Of a DNA stretch of 11,269 nucleotides, positions 1 to 6,364 are shown piece by piece. Origin of the DNA: Candidatus Dadabacteria bacterium. GTDB lineage: Bacteria > Desulfobacterota_D > UBA1144 > Nemesobacterales > JAJCZQ01. The DNA lies in the NCBI GenBank assembly GCA_030624695.1, contig JAUXJP010000011.1:1-11269 (forward strand), read 5' to 3'. The notes beneath the pieces were generated by a model, which saw nothing but the letters and a program-made list of their open reading frames with translations, made no database searches and was not told where the DNA came from. The translations under genes were made by a program, and so were the position numbers. Position 1 is the first letter of the stretch. Each line of letters starts with the position of its first letter.

Positions 1-1
1 A

Positions 2-154
2 GGGATTTTCAGTTCCTCAAAAAAAAGAGGCGAAGTAAAATCCAAAAACCAAAGAATTAAAGAACTTGAAAAAGAGATTTCAAATAAGCAGTCCCAAACT
101 GAACCGCCATCAACAGGTTCGGGTGCATCAGGATTCAGCAGCCCCTCCGGTTAA
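2..154 (+). CDS. C-terminal end of an unrecognised protein (truncated by window edge)
   Basis: An open frame enters from the left edge and runs 50 codons to a TAA at 152-154, three bases before the lipA start. The visible part has a short charged stretch, roughly residues 15-29, containing KELEKEIS, which could be helical. It is followed by a low-complexity tail rich in Ser, Gly and Pro. No catalytic motif or domain can be read from it. Some small zinc-ribbon proteins of the FmdB type end in similar Ser/Gly-rich tails, but the diagnostic N-terminal cysteines lie outside the window, so this is only a possibility. The tight spacing suggests co-transcription with lipA. It could be a chance open frame; the close coupling to lipA and a plausible hydrophilic composition argue for a real gene. 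Confidence 0.5.
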   Translation, partial: GIFSSSKKRGEVKSKNQRIKELEKEISNKQSQTEPPSTGSGASGFSSPSG

Positions 155-157
155 AAA

Positions 158-1072
158 ATGAAAACAATTCAGAAACCCTCCTGGATCAAAGCTAAAATTC
201 CGGGCGGCAAGAACTACAACCACCTTAAAAACCTTGTAAAGGAACTACAATTAAATACCGTCTGTGCCGAAGCCAAATGCCCCAATATTGGTGAATGCTG
301 GGGCGCAGGAACCCTGACATTTATGATCCTTGGGGATACTTGTACACGTAGTTGTGGTTTTTGTCATGTCAAGACAGGCAAGGGCGGAGAGCTTGACTGG
401 GAAGAGCCGGAAAGGGTAGCAGAAGCTGTAAAAAAACTTTCCGATAACAATGCCCAAATCAGGCATATTGTTATTACTTCAATTAACCGTGATGATAAAA
501 ATTATGAGAGTGCCTGTATATTTGCTGAGACTATAAATAAAGTAAGGACGGCAAATCCGGAAATTAAGATAGAAGTACTGATCCCTGATTTTAAAGGGGA
601 AAATCATGCGATTGATGAAGTCATTGAGGCTAGGCCTGACATACTTAATCACAATATAGAAACAGTTCCCCGGCTTTATAGCCACCCACAGATTACCCAG
701 TCTGGAAAAACAAGGTACGTAAGACCGCAAGCTGATTATAATAGGTCCCTTGATCTGCTTGAAAGGTCTAAGCAAAGCGGCCTTCTGACTAAAACGGGCA
801 TAATGCTGGGACTCGGGGAATCCTATGATGAGGTAATTGAGACTTTAAACGACCTTAACCGTAAGGAGTGCGATATTGTTACAATTGGCCAGTATCTCCA
901 ACCGACTATTGACCATATCCCTGTGTCAAAGTTTTATCATCCGACAGAATTCGAATCACTTAAACAGTACGGCGAAAAAGTAGTAGGTATCCCGCATATA
1001 GAATCCGGACCGCTTGTAAGAAGTTCATATCATGCCGAGAAGCAGCTGATTAAACTAACAAATAACGCGTAA
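158..1072 (+). CDS. lipA: Lipoyl synthase LipA (radical SAM)
   Basis: LipA inserts two sulfurs into octanoyl groups carried on lipoyl domains or GcvH, making lipoate for the 2-oxoacid dehydrogenase and glycine cleavage complexes. All three family signatures are present. The auxiliary cluster motif CX4CX5C is at C36, C41 and C47. The radical-SAM motif CX3CX2C is at C62, C66 and C69. The C-terminal RSSYHA is at 288-293, where a serine ligates the auxiliary cluster. The motifs FMILGDTC (55-62), LGLGE (217-221) and GQYLQP (244-249) are also typical. Its 304 residues match the family. One oddity is about 11 extra residues between ETVPRLY (168-174) and VRPQADY (188-194). The ATG follows the upstream stop by three bases and has no Shine-Dalgarno, so coupled initiation is likely. 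No lipB or lplA is seen here. Confidence 0.96.
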   Translation: MKTIQKPSWIKAKIPGGKNYNHLKNLVKELQLNTVCAEAKCPNIGECWGAGTLTFMILGDTCTRSCGFCHVKTGKGGELDWEEPERVAEAVKKLSDNNAQIRHIVITSINRDDKNYESACIFAETINKVRTANPEIKIEVLIPDFKGENHAIDEVIEARPDILNHNIETVPRLYSHPQITQSGKTRYVRPQADYNRSLDLLERSKQSGLLTKTGIMLGLGESYDEVIETLNDLNRKECDIVTIGQYLQPTIDHIPVSKFYHPTEFESLKQYGEKVVGIPHIESGPLVRSSYHAEKQLIKLTNNA

Positions 1073-1074
1073 AA

Positions 1075-1446
1075 ATGCATAATGAAAAAAATGTTCTTGG
1101 CGGCGAACTGCTTGAATGCAGCATAAGCCCCGTAACCGGTTTTTTCAGAGACGGCTGCTGCAATACAAATGAACAGGACCAAGGACGTCACGTAGTTTGC
1201 GTAGAACTTACTGAAGAGTTCCTCAAATTCTTAAAAAGCAGGGGGAATGACCTTTCAACCCCACACCCTGAATTTGAATTCCCGGGGTTAAAGGGAGGCG
1301 ACAGGTGGTGCCTGTGTGCACTAAGGTGGCAGGAAGCTTTAGAAGCCGGTAAAGCACCCCAGCTATATCTTCAGGCTACCCACGAGTCAGCCCTGCAAGT
1401 CCTTTCCCTCGAAGATCTGAAAAAATACGCAATAGATTTAATCTGA
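1075..1446 (+). CDS. DUF2237 family protein
   Basis: This is a 123-residue conserved bacterial protein of the DUF2237 family, whose biochemical role is unknown to me. The family core is clear: KNVLGGELLEC near the N-terminus, the DGCCN motif with C28 and C29, the RGNDLSTP segment (56-63), FPGLKGGDRWCLCA with C79 and C81, and ATHESAL (101-107). Cysteines at 15, 28, 29, 42, 79 and 81 could bind a metal or be redox active; that is inference. No signal peptide or membrane segment is seen, so it is probably cytosolic. It starts two bases after the lipA stop with no ribosome-binding site, which implies tight translational coupling. Its position directly behind lipA is the only functional hint here. 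Confidence 0.9.
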   Translation: MHNEKNVLGGELLECSISPVTGFFRDGCCNTNEQDQGRHVVCVELTEEFLKFLKSRGNDLSTPHPEFEFPGLKGGDRWCLCALRWQEALEAGKAPQLYLQATHESALQVLSLEDLKKYAIDLI

Positions 1447-1490
1447 ATCTATTGATTATTCTTTATTAACAATTAACATCATATCCCGTT

Positions 1491-2699
1491 ATGAAATACG
1501 TAATCTTACAGGGCGATGGTATGCCCGATCACAAACTACCTGAACTTGGAAATAAGACCCCTCTAGAGACGGCTAACACACCTAACCTGGACTATATAGC
1601 CAAAAGGGCAGAAACATTCGGCATGGCAAAGACCATACCGGGAGGCCTTCCACCGGGAAGTGATGTAGGCAATCTAGCCGTGCTGGGTTATGATCCGACA
1701 GTTTATTATACAGGAAGGTCACCGCTTGAAGCTGCAAGCATTGGCGTAGAACTTTTCCCGGGTGACGTAACCCTTAGATGCAACCTGGTAACACTTGGTA
1801 AAGAAGATGAAAATACTATTATGGCCGACTATAGTGCAGGTCATATTACTACAGAAGAAGCAACCGAATTAATCAATGCTGTAAAAAATGAGCTTGATGA
1901 AGAAGGGATGATTTTTCACCCCGGCATAAGCTATCGTCATCTTCTTGTATGGTCCGGTGGCAATAAAGATGTTACCACAACACCCCCGCATGATATTTCC
2001 GGAAAGTCAATTGATCCTCATATGCCGGCCGGAGCAGGTTCGGAAAAATTAATCAAACTTATAATAAAATCCCGTGAAGTCCTAAAAGACCACCCGGTAA
2101 ATAAAAAGAGGGTCGAAAGGGGTGAGAACCCTGCAACAAGTATCTGGCTCTGGGGCCAGGGAACGGCACCTAAAATGCCAACACTTGAAGAGCTTTACGG
2201 TATTACTGGTTCCGTAATTTCTGCCGTTGACCTTGTGAAAGGCATCGGCCATTATGCAAAAATGAATGTTATTGATGTGCCTGGAGCTACAGGTTACCTG
2301 GATACAAACTACGAAGGCAAAGTGGATTATGCAATTGAATCACTAAACAGTTGCGATCTTACCATGATCCATATTGAATCAACCGATGAAACAGGGCACG
2401 TAGGGAAAGCAGAGCTAAAAGTACAGGCCGTGGAAGATTTTGATAAACGTGTTGTGGGAAGGGTGCTTGAGAAAATAAAGGCATTTAAAAACTACAGGAT
2501 ACTTGTGATGTCTGACCACCCTACCCCTATTGATATAAGGACCCACACAAGTGACCCCGTACCTTTTGCAATCCTGGATTCAAGTGATGACTCAGTAAGA
2601 AATGAAGGCCATGTTTATACTGAAGATTCCGCAAGTAATTCTGAAACATTTATTGATGACGGCTGGAAACTTATGGGAATGCTCCTAAATAAGAAATAA
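1491..2699 (+). CDS. apgM: ApgM-type cofactor-independent phosphoglycerate mutase (or proposed homoserine kinase relative)
   Basis: This 402-residue alkaline-phosphatase-superfamily enzyme is of the archaeal/bacterial ApgM type, which interconverts 3- and 2-phosphoglycerate using two metal ions. The N-terminal metal motif is QGDGMPD, with D9. The phosphorylated nucleophile is expected at S57 in PPGSDVGNLAVLGYDP. C-terminal metal ligands lie in IHIESTDETGH (D299, H303), SDHPTP (D342, H343) and THTSDP (H352). Bacterial members close to this type have been proposed as non-canonical homoserine kinases (TIGR02535) where they sit among threonine genes. No threonine gene is visible here, so mutase and kinase roles cannot be separated. 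The gene lies 44 bp after the DUF2237 gene, probably in the same transcript. The ATG has no Shine-Dalgarno and an AT-rich upstream. Its stop lies inside a 12-bp inverted repeat. Confidence 0.9.
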   Translation: MKYVILQGDGMPDHKLPELGNKTPLETANTPNLDYIAKRAETFGMAKTIPGGLPPGSDVGNLAVLGYDPTVYYTGRSPLEAASIGVELFPGDVTLRCNLVTLGKEDENTIMADYSAGHITTEEATELINAVKNELDEEGMIFHPGISYRHLLVWSGGNKDVTTTPPHDISGKSIDPHMPAGAGSEKLIKLIIKSREVLKDHPVNKKRVERGENPATSIWLWGQGTAPKMPTLEELYGITGSVISAVDLVKGIGHYAKMNVIDVPGATGYLDTNYEGKVDYAIESLNSCDLTMIHIESTDETGHVGKAELKVQAVEDFDKRVVGRVLEKIKAFKNYRILVMSDHPTPIDIRTHTSDPVPFAILDSSDDSVRNEGHVYTEDSASNSETFIDDGWKLMGMLLNKK

Positions 2700-2716
2700 T
2701 TATAAATTATTTCTTA
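2690..2716. terminator. AT-rich hairpin over the apgM stop codon
   Basis: A perfect 12-bp inverted repeat has arms TAAGAAATAATT (2690-2701) and AATTATTTCTTA (2705-2716) with a three-base loop, ATA. The apgM stop TAA (2697-2699) lies in the left arm. The hairpin could act as a 3'-end stabiliser or a weak terminator. It lacks GC pairs and a following T-run on the plus strand, so terminator function is inferred and uncertain. Confidence 0.4.
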
Positions 2717-2743
2717 AACCGGCTTGCAATTAATAATGTTAAG

Positions 2744-2799
2744 TGTCATGCTGAATTTATTTCAGCATCCCCAGATCCTGAAACTAGTTCAGGATGACA
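2744..2799. repeat. REP/MITE-like double palindrome between convergent genes
   Basis: This 56-bp element is bounded by TGTCAT and ATGACA. It contains two adjacent hairpins. The first has arms ATGCTGAA (2748-2755) and TTCAGCAT (2761-2768). The second has arms ATCCTGAA (2775-2782) and TTCAGGAT (2788-2795). Each has an 8-bp stem and a 5-base loop. The left half is also close to the reverse complement of the right half: the outer arms share GTCAT, CTGAA, TTTCAG and ATC with G/C swaps between them. This architecture is typical of dispersed intergenic palindromes, and similar Gln/Glu-free CTGAA...TTCAG elements are common in several phyla. It lies between the ends of apgM and mazG, and its transcript could fold to protect or terminate both. 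Only one copy is in this window. Confidence 0.75.
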
Positions 2800-2855
2800 A
2801 AGTTTAAACTTTTTTATAATTATTGCTTCATTGCAGGCCTAAATAAATTAATCAT

Positions 2856-3626
2856 TTAATCCTCGAAATCCTTAACTTCATCCCAAAGCTGATCCATCTC
2901 CTCAAGTGACATATCCGTCAAAACTTTCCCTTTCTCTTTTGCCAGGTCTTCAACCTTCTCAAAACGCCCTATAAACTTTTCAGATGCCCTGTGGGCTGCA
3001 GTCTCGGAATCGATCTTAAGATGCCTCGCAAGGTTCACCGTCGCAAAAGCAAGGTCCCCCCATTCACTTTCCAGGTTTTCCCTGCTCCCGGAATTAATTT
3101 CCTGTTCTATCTCATTTATCTCTTCTTTGACCTTATCCAGGACATCCTGGACATTGTCCCAGTCAAATCCAACCTGTGACGCTTTTTCACCGACTCTCTG
3201 GGCCCGTAGCAGCGCAGGCATTGTCCTTGGTATATTTAGAAGTCTGGTTTTTCTTGATTTTTCTTTTAATTTTTGTTCATGCCACGATTTTACGGCTTCC
3301 TCGGCGTCCTTTGCCTTTTTCTCACCGAATACGTGTGGGTGGCGCCTTACAAGTTTATTATGAAGCTGGTCAAGCACATCCGTAATGTCAAACTTATCCT
3401 CGTCCTTTGCAATCTGGGAAGCAAAAACAACCTGCAGGAGCAGGTCCCCGAACTCTTCAATCATATCTTCAGCCGTTTCCGATTCAATTGCCTGTACAGC
3501 TTCATATGCTTCTTCAATTATATAGTTCCTGATTGACATAAGATTTTGCTCTTTATCCCATGGGCATCCTTCAGGGCTTCGCAGGTGACTGGTCAAATTA
3601 ACAATATCTTCAAAGTTCTTCTTCAT
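2856..3626 (-). CDS. mazG: MazG nucleoside triphosphate pyrophosphohydrolase
   Basis: MazG hydrolyses NTPs and dNTPs to monophosphates plus pyrophosphate and acts as cytosolic house-cleaning; in E. coli it also lowers ppGpp. The 256-residue length matches full two-domain MazG. The first domain starts with LRSPEGCPWDKEQ (15-27) and has Mg-binding acidic residues in EEAYE (38-42) and EEFGDLL (57-63). A linker follows with RRHPHVFG (94-101). The second domain repeats the pattern with EEINE (168-172) and ESEWGDL (186-192). Acidic residues are kept in both domains, so both could bind metal; in E. coli the C-terminal domain does most of the catalysis. The start follows a GGGG-containing stretch, not a clear Shine-Dalgarno. 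It diverges from the DUF2378-like gene with 75 bp between starts. Confidence 0.95.
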   Translation of the reverse strand: MKKNFEDIVNLTSHLRSPEGCPWDKEQNLMSIRNYIIEEAYEAVQAIESETAEDMIEEFGDLLLQVVFASQIAKDEDKFDITDVLDQLHNKLVRRHPHVFGEKKAKDAEEAVKSWHEQKLKEKSRKTRLLNIPRTMPALLRAQRVGEKASQVGFDWDNVQDVLDKVKEEINEIEQEINSGSRENLESEWGDLAFATVNLARHLKIDSETAAHRASEKFIGRFEKVEDLAKEKGKVLTDMSLEEMDQLWDEVKDFED

Positions 3627-3643
3627 AACTTTTACCCCGGGTG

Positions 3644-3653
3644 TATAATTATA
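3644..3653. promoter_or_regulatory. Symmetric -10-like palindrome in the mazG / DUF2378-like divergent promoter
   Basis: TATAATTATA is a perfect 10-bp palindrome that reads TATAAT on both strands. It lies 18 bp from the mazG start and 48 bp from the divergent gene's start. It could serve as a shared bidirectional -10 region. A TTGATT on the minus strand (3674-3679) lies about 20 bp away, which is long for a -35. No good -35 is seen for the plus strand. An ACCCCGGGT palindrome sits next to it at 3634-3642. Confidence 0.35.
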
Positions 3654-3701
3654 AAAAATAAACTAAACACTAAAATCAAAAGTTTGCAACAATGTCTGAT
3701 T

Positions 3702-4292
3702 ATGTCCGAAAAAATCCCTAAAGCAAGTGGCTCAATTTTTATATATTCCCGTGAATATATAATTGAGACTTACGGACAGGACGTTTGGCAGCAAATTTCA
3801 GATAAGCTCACAGAGGAAGAGAGTAAGTTTGCAAATTCCGTATGTTCACCTAACGAATGGTACCCTGTTTATTTACTAAACAAGGTTTTAAACATTTTAG
3901 AAAATCTGCAATCAATAGAAGATAAAAAATCAATTATACCTATAGTAGAATATATAACAGAAAAAGACCTTCTTCCTGTATTTAACCTGCTTCTAAATCT
4001 TAAAAACCCGGTATTCGTGTTGCAAAACGTCCCATCAATCTGGAACAGGTATTTTGATACAGGCAAAGTTAATATTGAGCTTTCAGATTCCGAAAACAAT
4101 CATTTTCAGTATTCTCTAACCGAAGGCACAGATGAGAATGTTTATTCCGGTGAGGCTATCTGCAGACACGGTACTGTTACCTGGATAAAGACCGCGCTTG
4201 AAATAGCAGGAGCATTAAATATAGAGGTCATTCATTCAAAATGTCGTTACACAGGCGACCCGGTATGCATTACCGATGTAAAATGGGAATAA
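3702..4292 (+). CDS. TIGR02265/DUF2378-like protein with V4R-type C-terminal motif
   Basis: This 196-residue protein is probably cytosolic. It resembles the DUF2378/TIGR02265 group known mainly from myxobacteria and other delta-type bacteria, where function is unknown. Recognisable parts are WYPVYLLNKVL (53-63), the WNRYFDTGKV segment (114-123) and the closing CRYTGDPVC...VKW (181-195). The last is like the end of V4R and heme-NO-type sensory domains, in which Cys-rich GDP-x-C motifs close the fold. C154, C181 and C189 could bind a ligand or metal, which is inference. I chose the ATG at 3702 because the 52 codons upstream overlap the mazG start and coding region and do not resemble the family. 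No Shine-Dalgarno is seen. It converges on the peptidase gene with a 3-bp gap. Assignment is by recalled motif pattern only. Confidence 0.65.
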   Translation: MSEKIPKASGSIFIYSREYIIETYGQDVWQQISDKLTEEESKFANSVCSPNEWYPVYLLNKVLNILENLQSIEDKKSIIPIVEYITEKDLLPVFNLLLNLKNPVFVLQNVPSIWNRYFDTGKVNIELSDSENNHFQYSLTEGTDENVYSGEAICRHGTVTWIKTALEIAGALNIEVIHSKCRYTGDPVCITDVKWE

Positions 4293-4295
4293 GTT

Positions 4296-5423
4296 TTAAA
4301 CAATAAATTCCTTTTTATACCTGGTGAGATTTATACAGCCCTTTTCTGTAACCAAAACAGAATCCTCAATCCTGATTCCCCCGAGTCTTTCATAATACAG
4401 GCCCGGCTCAACCGTTACTACATTACCATTTACTAGTGTCTCATTATTAAGGCTAATTCTCGGTGGTTCATGTATATCCAGCCCGAGGCCATGGCCGGTG
4501 GAATGGATAAATCCCTGCATTTTACCGTTTATTTCCTCAGTTTTAAATCCTCTGTTTTTAAAGATCTCAACAATGGATTTATGTATACTCCTGGCTTTTA
4601 CTCCGTTTTTTATCATTTTTAGCCCAAGCTTTTGTCCTTCAAGTACTGTGTTGTACATATTAATAAGTTCCGAGGATGGTTTGCCTTTTACCACTGTCCT
4701 TGTCATGTCACCGTAATACCCGGTAGCCTGCGATTTTGGAAATATATCAATAATAATTGGCCTGTGGGCATAAAGCTGTCCGCTTCCGGTATTGTGGGGC
4801 ATCCAGGAATCGTTTCCCCCTGCCACAATAGTATGCGATGCTGTAAACTCATGGCCCGCGAGATAGCCGTTAATATAACTTTTAACCCTCTCTGATGTTA
4901 AAGCTGCACCTTTATAATAGAGCCTGTTATTTTTTATATTTGACTTTGCAACCACATTTATTGCAAGGTCCATTGCCTCTACAGTTTTTTTTAGGGATTT
5001 TTTGAGATATTTTATTTCCTGGTCTGTCTTAACCAGTCTTTCGGGATAAAACATACTTCCTTTTGATACGTTTACCCTGTAGCCTCGTTTCCTGAGCCCG
5101 TCGGCAAAGTAAACTGGAAATTCCTTCTGGACTTCTATGGTTTTCAATCTTTTTTGCCTGAGAACAAGGTCTGCAATATCAAGGATATTTATATTTTTAA
5201 CCCCCTTTTTTCTAAGGATTTTTACACATGCGGAATATGATAATACTTCTTCCGCTTTTGATTCAGATTTGCCCCTTTCGTATTCAAGGTCATTTAAAAT
5301 CAGGGTCTTTTTACCCTTACTTTCAATAAAAAGTACTGGGTCAGGAACAAAAAATCCGGTTTTATAATAGAGGTCGGAGTTATTTTCACTGCTATCGATA
5401 ATAAGGTAATTTTTATTTTTCAT
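4296..5423 (-). CDS. M24-family Xaa-Pro-type aminopeptidase
   Basis: The 375-residue protein has the two-domain layout of M24B aminopeptidases and prolidases, which remove residues next to proline. A divergent creatinase-N-like domain occupies roughly residues 1-125 and the pita-bread catalytic domain roughly 135-370. All five expected metal ligands are present: D226 in IIIDIFP, D239 in YYGDMTRT, H311 in STGHGLGLDIHE, E339 in VEPGLYY and E353 in IRIEDS. H210 in the MPH motif and H318 are the usual substrate-site histidines. No signal peptide is seen, so it is probably cytosolic. The substrate cannot be inferred; pepQ, pepP or an uncharacterised M24 member are all possible. The ATG has no Shine-Dalgarno. 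A TATAGT (5432-5437 on the complement) is a weak -10 candidate upstream. Confidence 0.88.
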   Translation of the reverse strand: MKNKNYLIIDSSENNSDLYYKTGFFVPDPVLFIESKGKKTLILNDLEYERGKSESKAEEVLSYSACVKILRKKGVKNINILDIADLVLRQKRLKTIEVQKEFPVYFADGLRKRGYRVNVSKGSMFYPERLVKTDQEIKYLKKSLKKTVEAMDLAINVVAKSNIKNNRLYYKGAALTSERVKSYINGYLAGHEFTASHTIVAGGNDSWMPHNTGSGQLYAHRPIIIDIFPKSQATGYYGDMTRTVVKGKPSSELINMYNTVLEGQKLGLKMIKNGVKARSIHKSIVEIFKNRGFKTEEINGKMQGFIHSTGHGLGLDIHEPPRISLNNETLVNGNVVTVEPGLYYERLGGIRIEDSVLVTEKGCINLTRYKKEFIV

Positions 5424-5462
5424 AATATATGACTATACCAAGATTATTTGAGCAGTTAAAAC

Positions 5463-5476
5463 TTATACGGGTATAA
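5463..5476. promoter_or_regulatory. Palindrome abutting the DUF4149 start
   Basis: TTATAC-GG-GTATAA is a perfect 6-bp inverted repeat with a 2-bp spacer. It ends two bases before the ATG at 5479, in the 55-bp gap between the divergent peptidase and DUF4149 genes. It may be an operator, or a leader hairpin that would occupy the ribosome site. A TTGAGC (5448-5453) lies 17 bp upstream of its right arm, so the right arm could also be a -10 element. Function is inferred only. Confidence 0.35.
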
Positions 5477-5478
5477 AT

Positions 5479-5964
5479 ATGGTGGTTGTACTAAATTTAA
5501 TACTTTTATTATCACTCGTGTTTTGGGTTGGCGGCATGTTCTTTTTCTCATTTGCTGCTGCACCCAGCATTTTTAAGGTATTACCCAGGGAATTAGCAGG
5601 TGATGTTGTCGCCGATATATTCCCGAAACACTATCTTATTTCTTATGTCTGCGGTTTTTTGATATTAGCGGTTCTTTTAATTAAAAAATATTTATTTGAA
5701 TCCACAGTGCGGTTTATAAATCTAAATTTAGTGCTGGTAATTATTATGCTTGGGTTATCGGTATACGCAGGTGAGATTGTACGGCCCCAGGCTGCTGAAT
5801 TGAAAAAAGAAATGAGGACAGTTGAATCAGGTTCTGATGAATATAAAAAACTTGATAACACGTTTAAATTTATTCACCTTAAATCCGTAATTTGTAATAT
5901 AATTGTTTTTATATTTGGAATTGCAATCATATTCATAAATGCTTATAATTATAGAGTGTATTGA
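5479..5964 (+). CDS. DUF4149 (TMEM205-like) integral membrane protein
   Basis: This small membrane protein of 161 residues has four likely transmembrane helices at about 3-27, 52-70, 79-98 and 134-156. The N-terminal pattern FWVGGMFFFSFAAAPSIF (15-32), followed by LPRELAGDVVADIFPKHY (35-52), is characteristic of DUF4149. The loop between helices 3 and 4 (about 100-130) is charged and hydrophilic. No enzymatic motif is seen, and the family's function is unknown to me. Twenty bases separate its stop from the start of the A-type Fe-S carrier gene, and the carrier's Shine-Dalgarno lies in that gap, so the two are probably co-transcribed. Its own ATG lacks a Shine-Dalgarno and sits directly behind a palindrome. 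Confidence 0.85.
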   Translation: MVVVLNLILLLSLVFWVGGMFFFSFAAAPSIFKVLPRELAGDVVADIFPKHYLISYVCGFLILAVLLIKKYLFESTVRFINLNLVLVIIMLGLSVYAGEIVRPQAAELKKEMRTVESGSDEYKKLDNTFKFIHLKSVICNIIVFIFGIAIIFINAYNYRVY

Positions 5965-5972
5965 GTAGATTC

Positions 5973-5979
5973 AGGAGGT
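5973..5979 (+). promoter_or_regulatory. Strong ribosome-binding site deciding the erpA start
   Basis: AGGAGGT matches the anti-Shine-Dalgarno sequence and lies five bases before the ATG at 5985. This favours the ATG over the in-frame TTG at 5961, which lies upstream of the site and overlaps the DUF4149 stop. Confidence 0.85.
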
Positions 5980-5984
5980 ATCAG

Positions 5985-6308
5985 ATGTTTTCAGTAACTG
6001 AAAAAGCCACTAATGAGATAAAAAAACTTCTAAAGGAAGAAGATTTTGACAATGCCTTTCTCAGGGTAAGGATTATCCCCGGCGGGTGCTCCGGATTTTC
6101 CTATGAGATGGGGTTTGACGATGAGTCTGATGAAAGTGATAAGGTCATTGAGTCTGACGGCGTAAAAGTCGCAATTGACGAGCTTAGCTATCCATACCTG
6201 GATAATTCCGTACTTGATTTCAAAGATGGATTAAACGGTACGGGTTTTGCCATAGAGAATCCTAATGCAACCGGATCTTGCGGGTGTGGGCAGTCTTTCA
6301 CCGTTTAA
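5985..6308 (+). CDS. erpA: A-type iron-sulfur carrier (ErpA/IscA family)
   Basis: This 107-residue cytosolic protein is a HesB/IscA/ErpA-type carrier that takes Fe-S clusters from scaffolds and passes them to apo-enzymes. The three cluster ligands are present: C35 in PGGCSGFSYEM and C99 and C101 in the C-terminal SCGCGQSF. The ENPNATGSCGCG ending and total length are typical. ErpA, IscA and SufA cannot be told apart reliably by eye; no isc or suf genes are nearby, which fits a stand-alone ErpA-like carrier. It follows the DUF4149 gene and has the best Shine-Dalgarno in the window, unlike most of its neighbours. That suggests high expression or independent translation. LipA and NuoI, also in this window, are plausible clients by general knowledge. 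Confidence 0.93.
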   Translation: MFSVTEKATNEIKKLLKEEDFDNAFLRVRIIPGGCSGFSYEMGFDDESDESDKVIESDGVKVAIDELSYPYLDNSVLDFKDGLNGTGFAIENPNATGSCGCGQSFTV

Positions 6309-6364
6309 TATCCATATTTTAATTCACTAAATTATCCCAATATTGTTAACCTATATCACTTATA

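Noticed and set aside
2799..2815. AAAGTTTAAACTTT palindrome followed by T residues as a Rho-independent terminator
   Set aside because: It has no GC pairs and a stem of only four pairs once a loop is allowed, so it is too weak to call on its own.
2991..3536. Plus-strand open frames opposite mazG
   Set aside because: They are antisense to conserved MazG domains and their translations look like random hydrophobic or Ser-rich shadow sequence.
3546..3701. Upstream extension of the DUF2378-like protein
   Set aside because: The extra 52 codons run through the start of mazG on the other strand and look like a shadow of it. The family-like sequence begins after the ATG at 3702.
4280..4313. GGAAT...ATTCC plus T-run as a terminator after the DUF2378-like gene
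   Set aside because: The stem is only five base pairs with a loop of about 16 bases; chance is likely in AT-rich DNA.
5961..5984. In-frame TTG start giving an eight-residue longer A-type carrier
   Set aside because: The TTG overlaps the DUF4149 stop, and the perfect AGGAGGT lies downstream of it, directly before the ATG at 5985.
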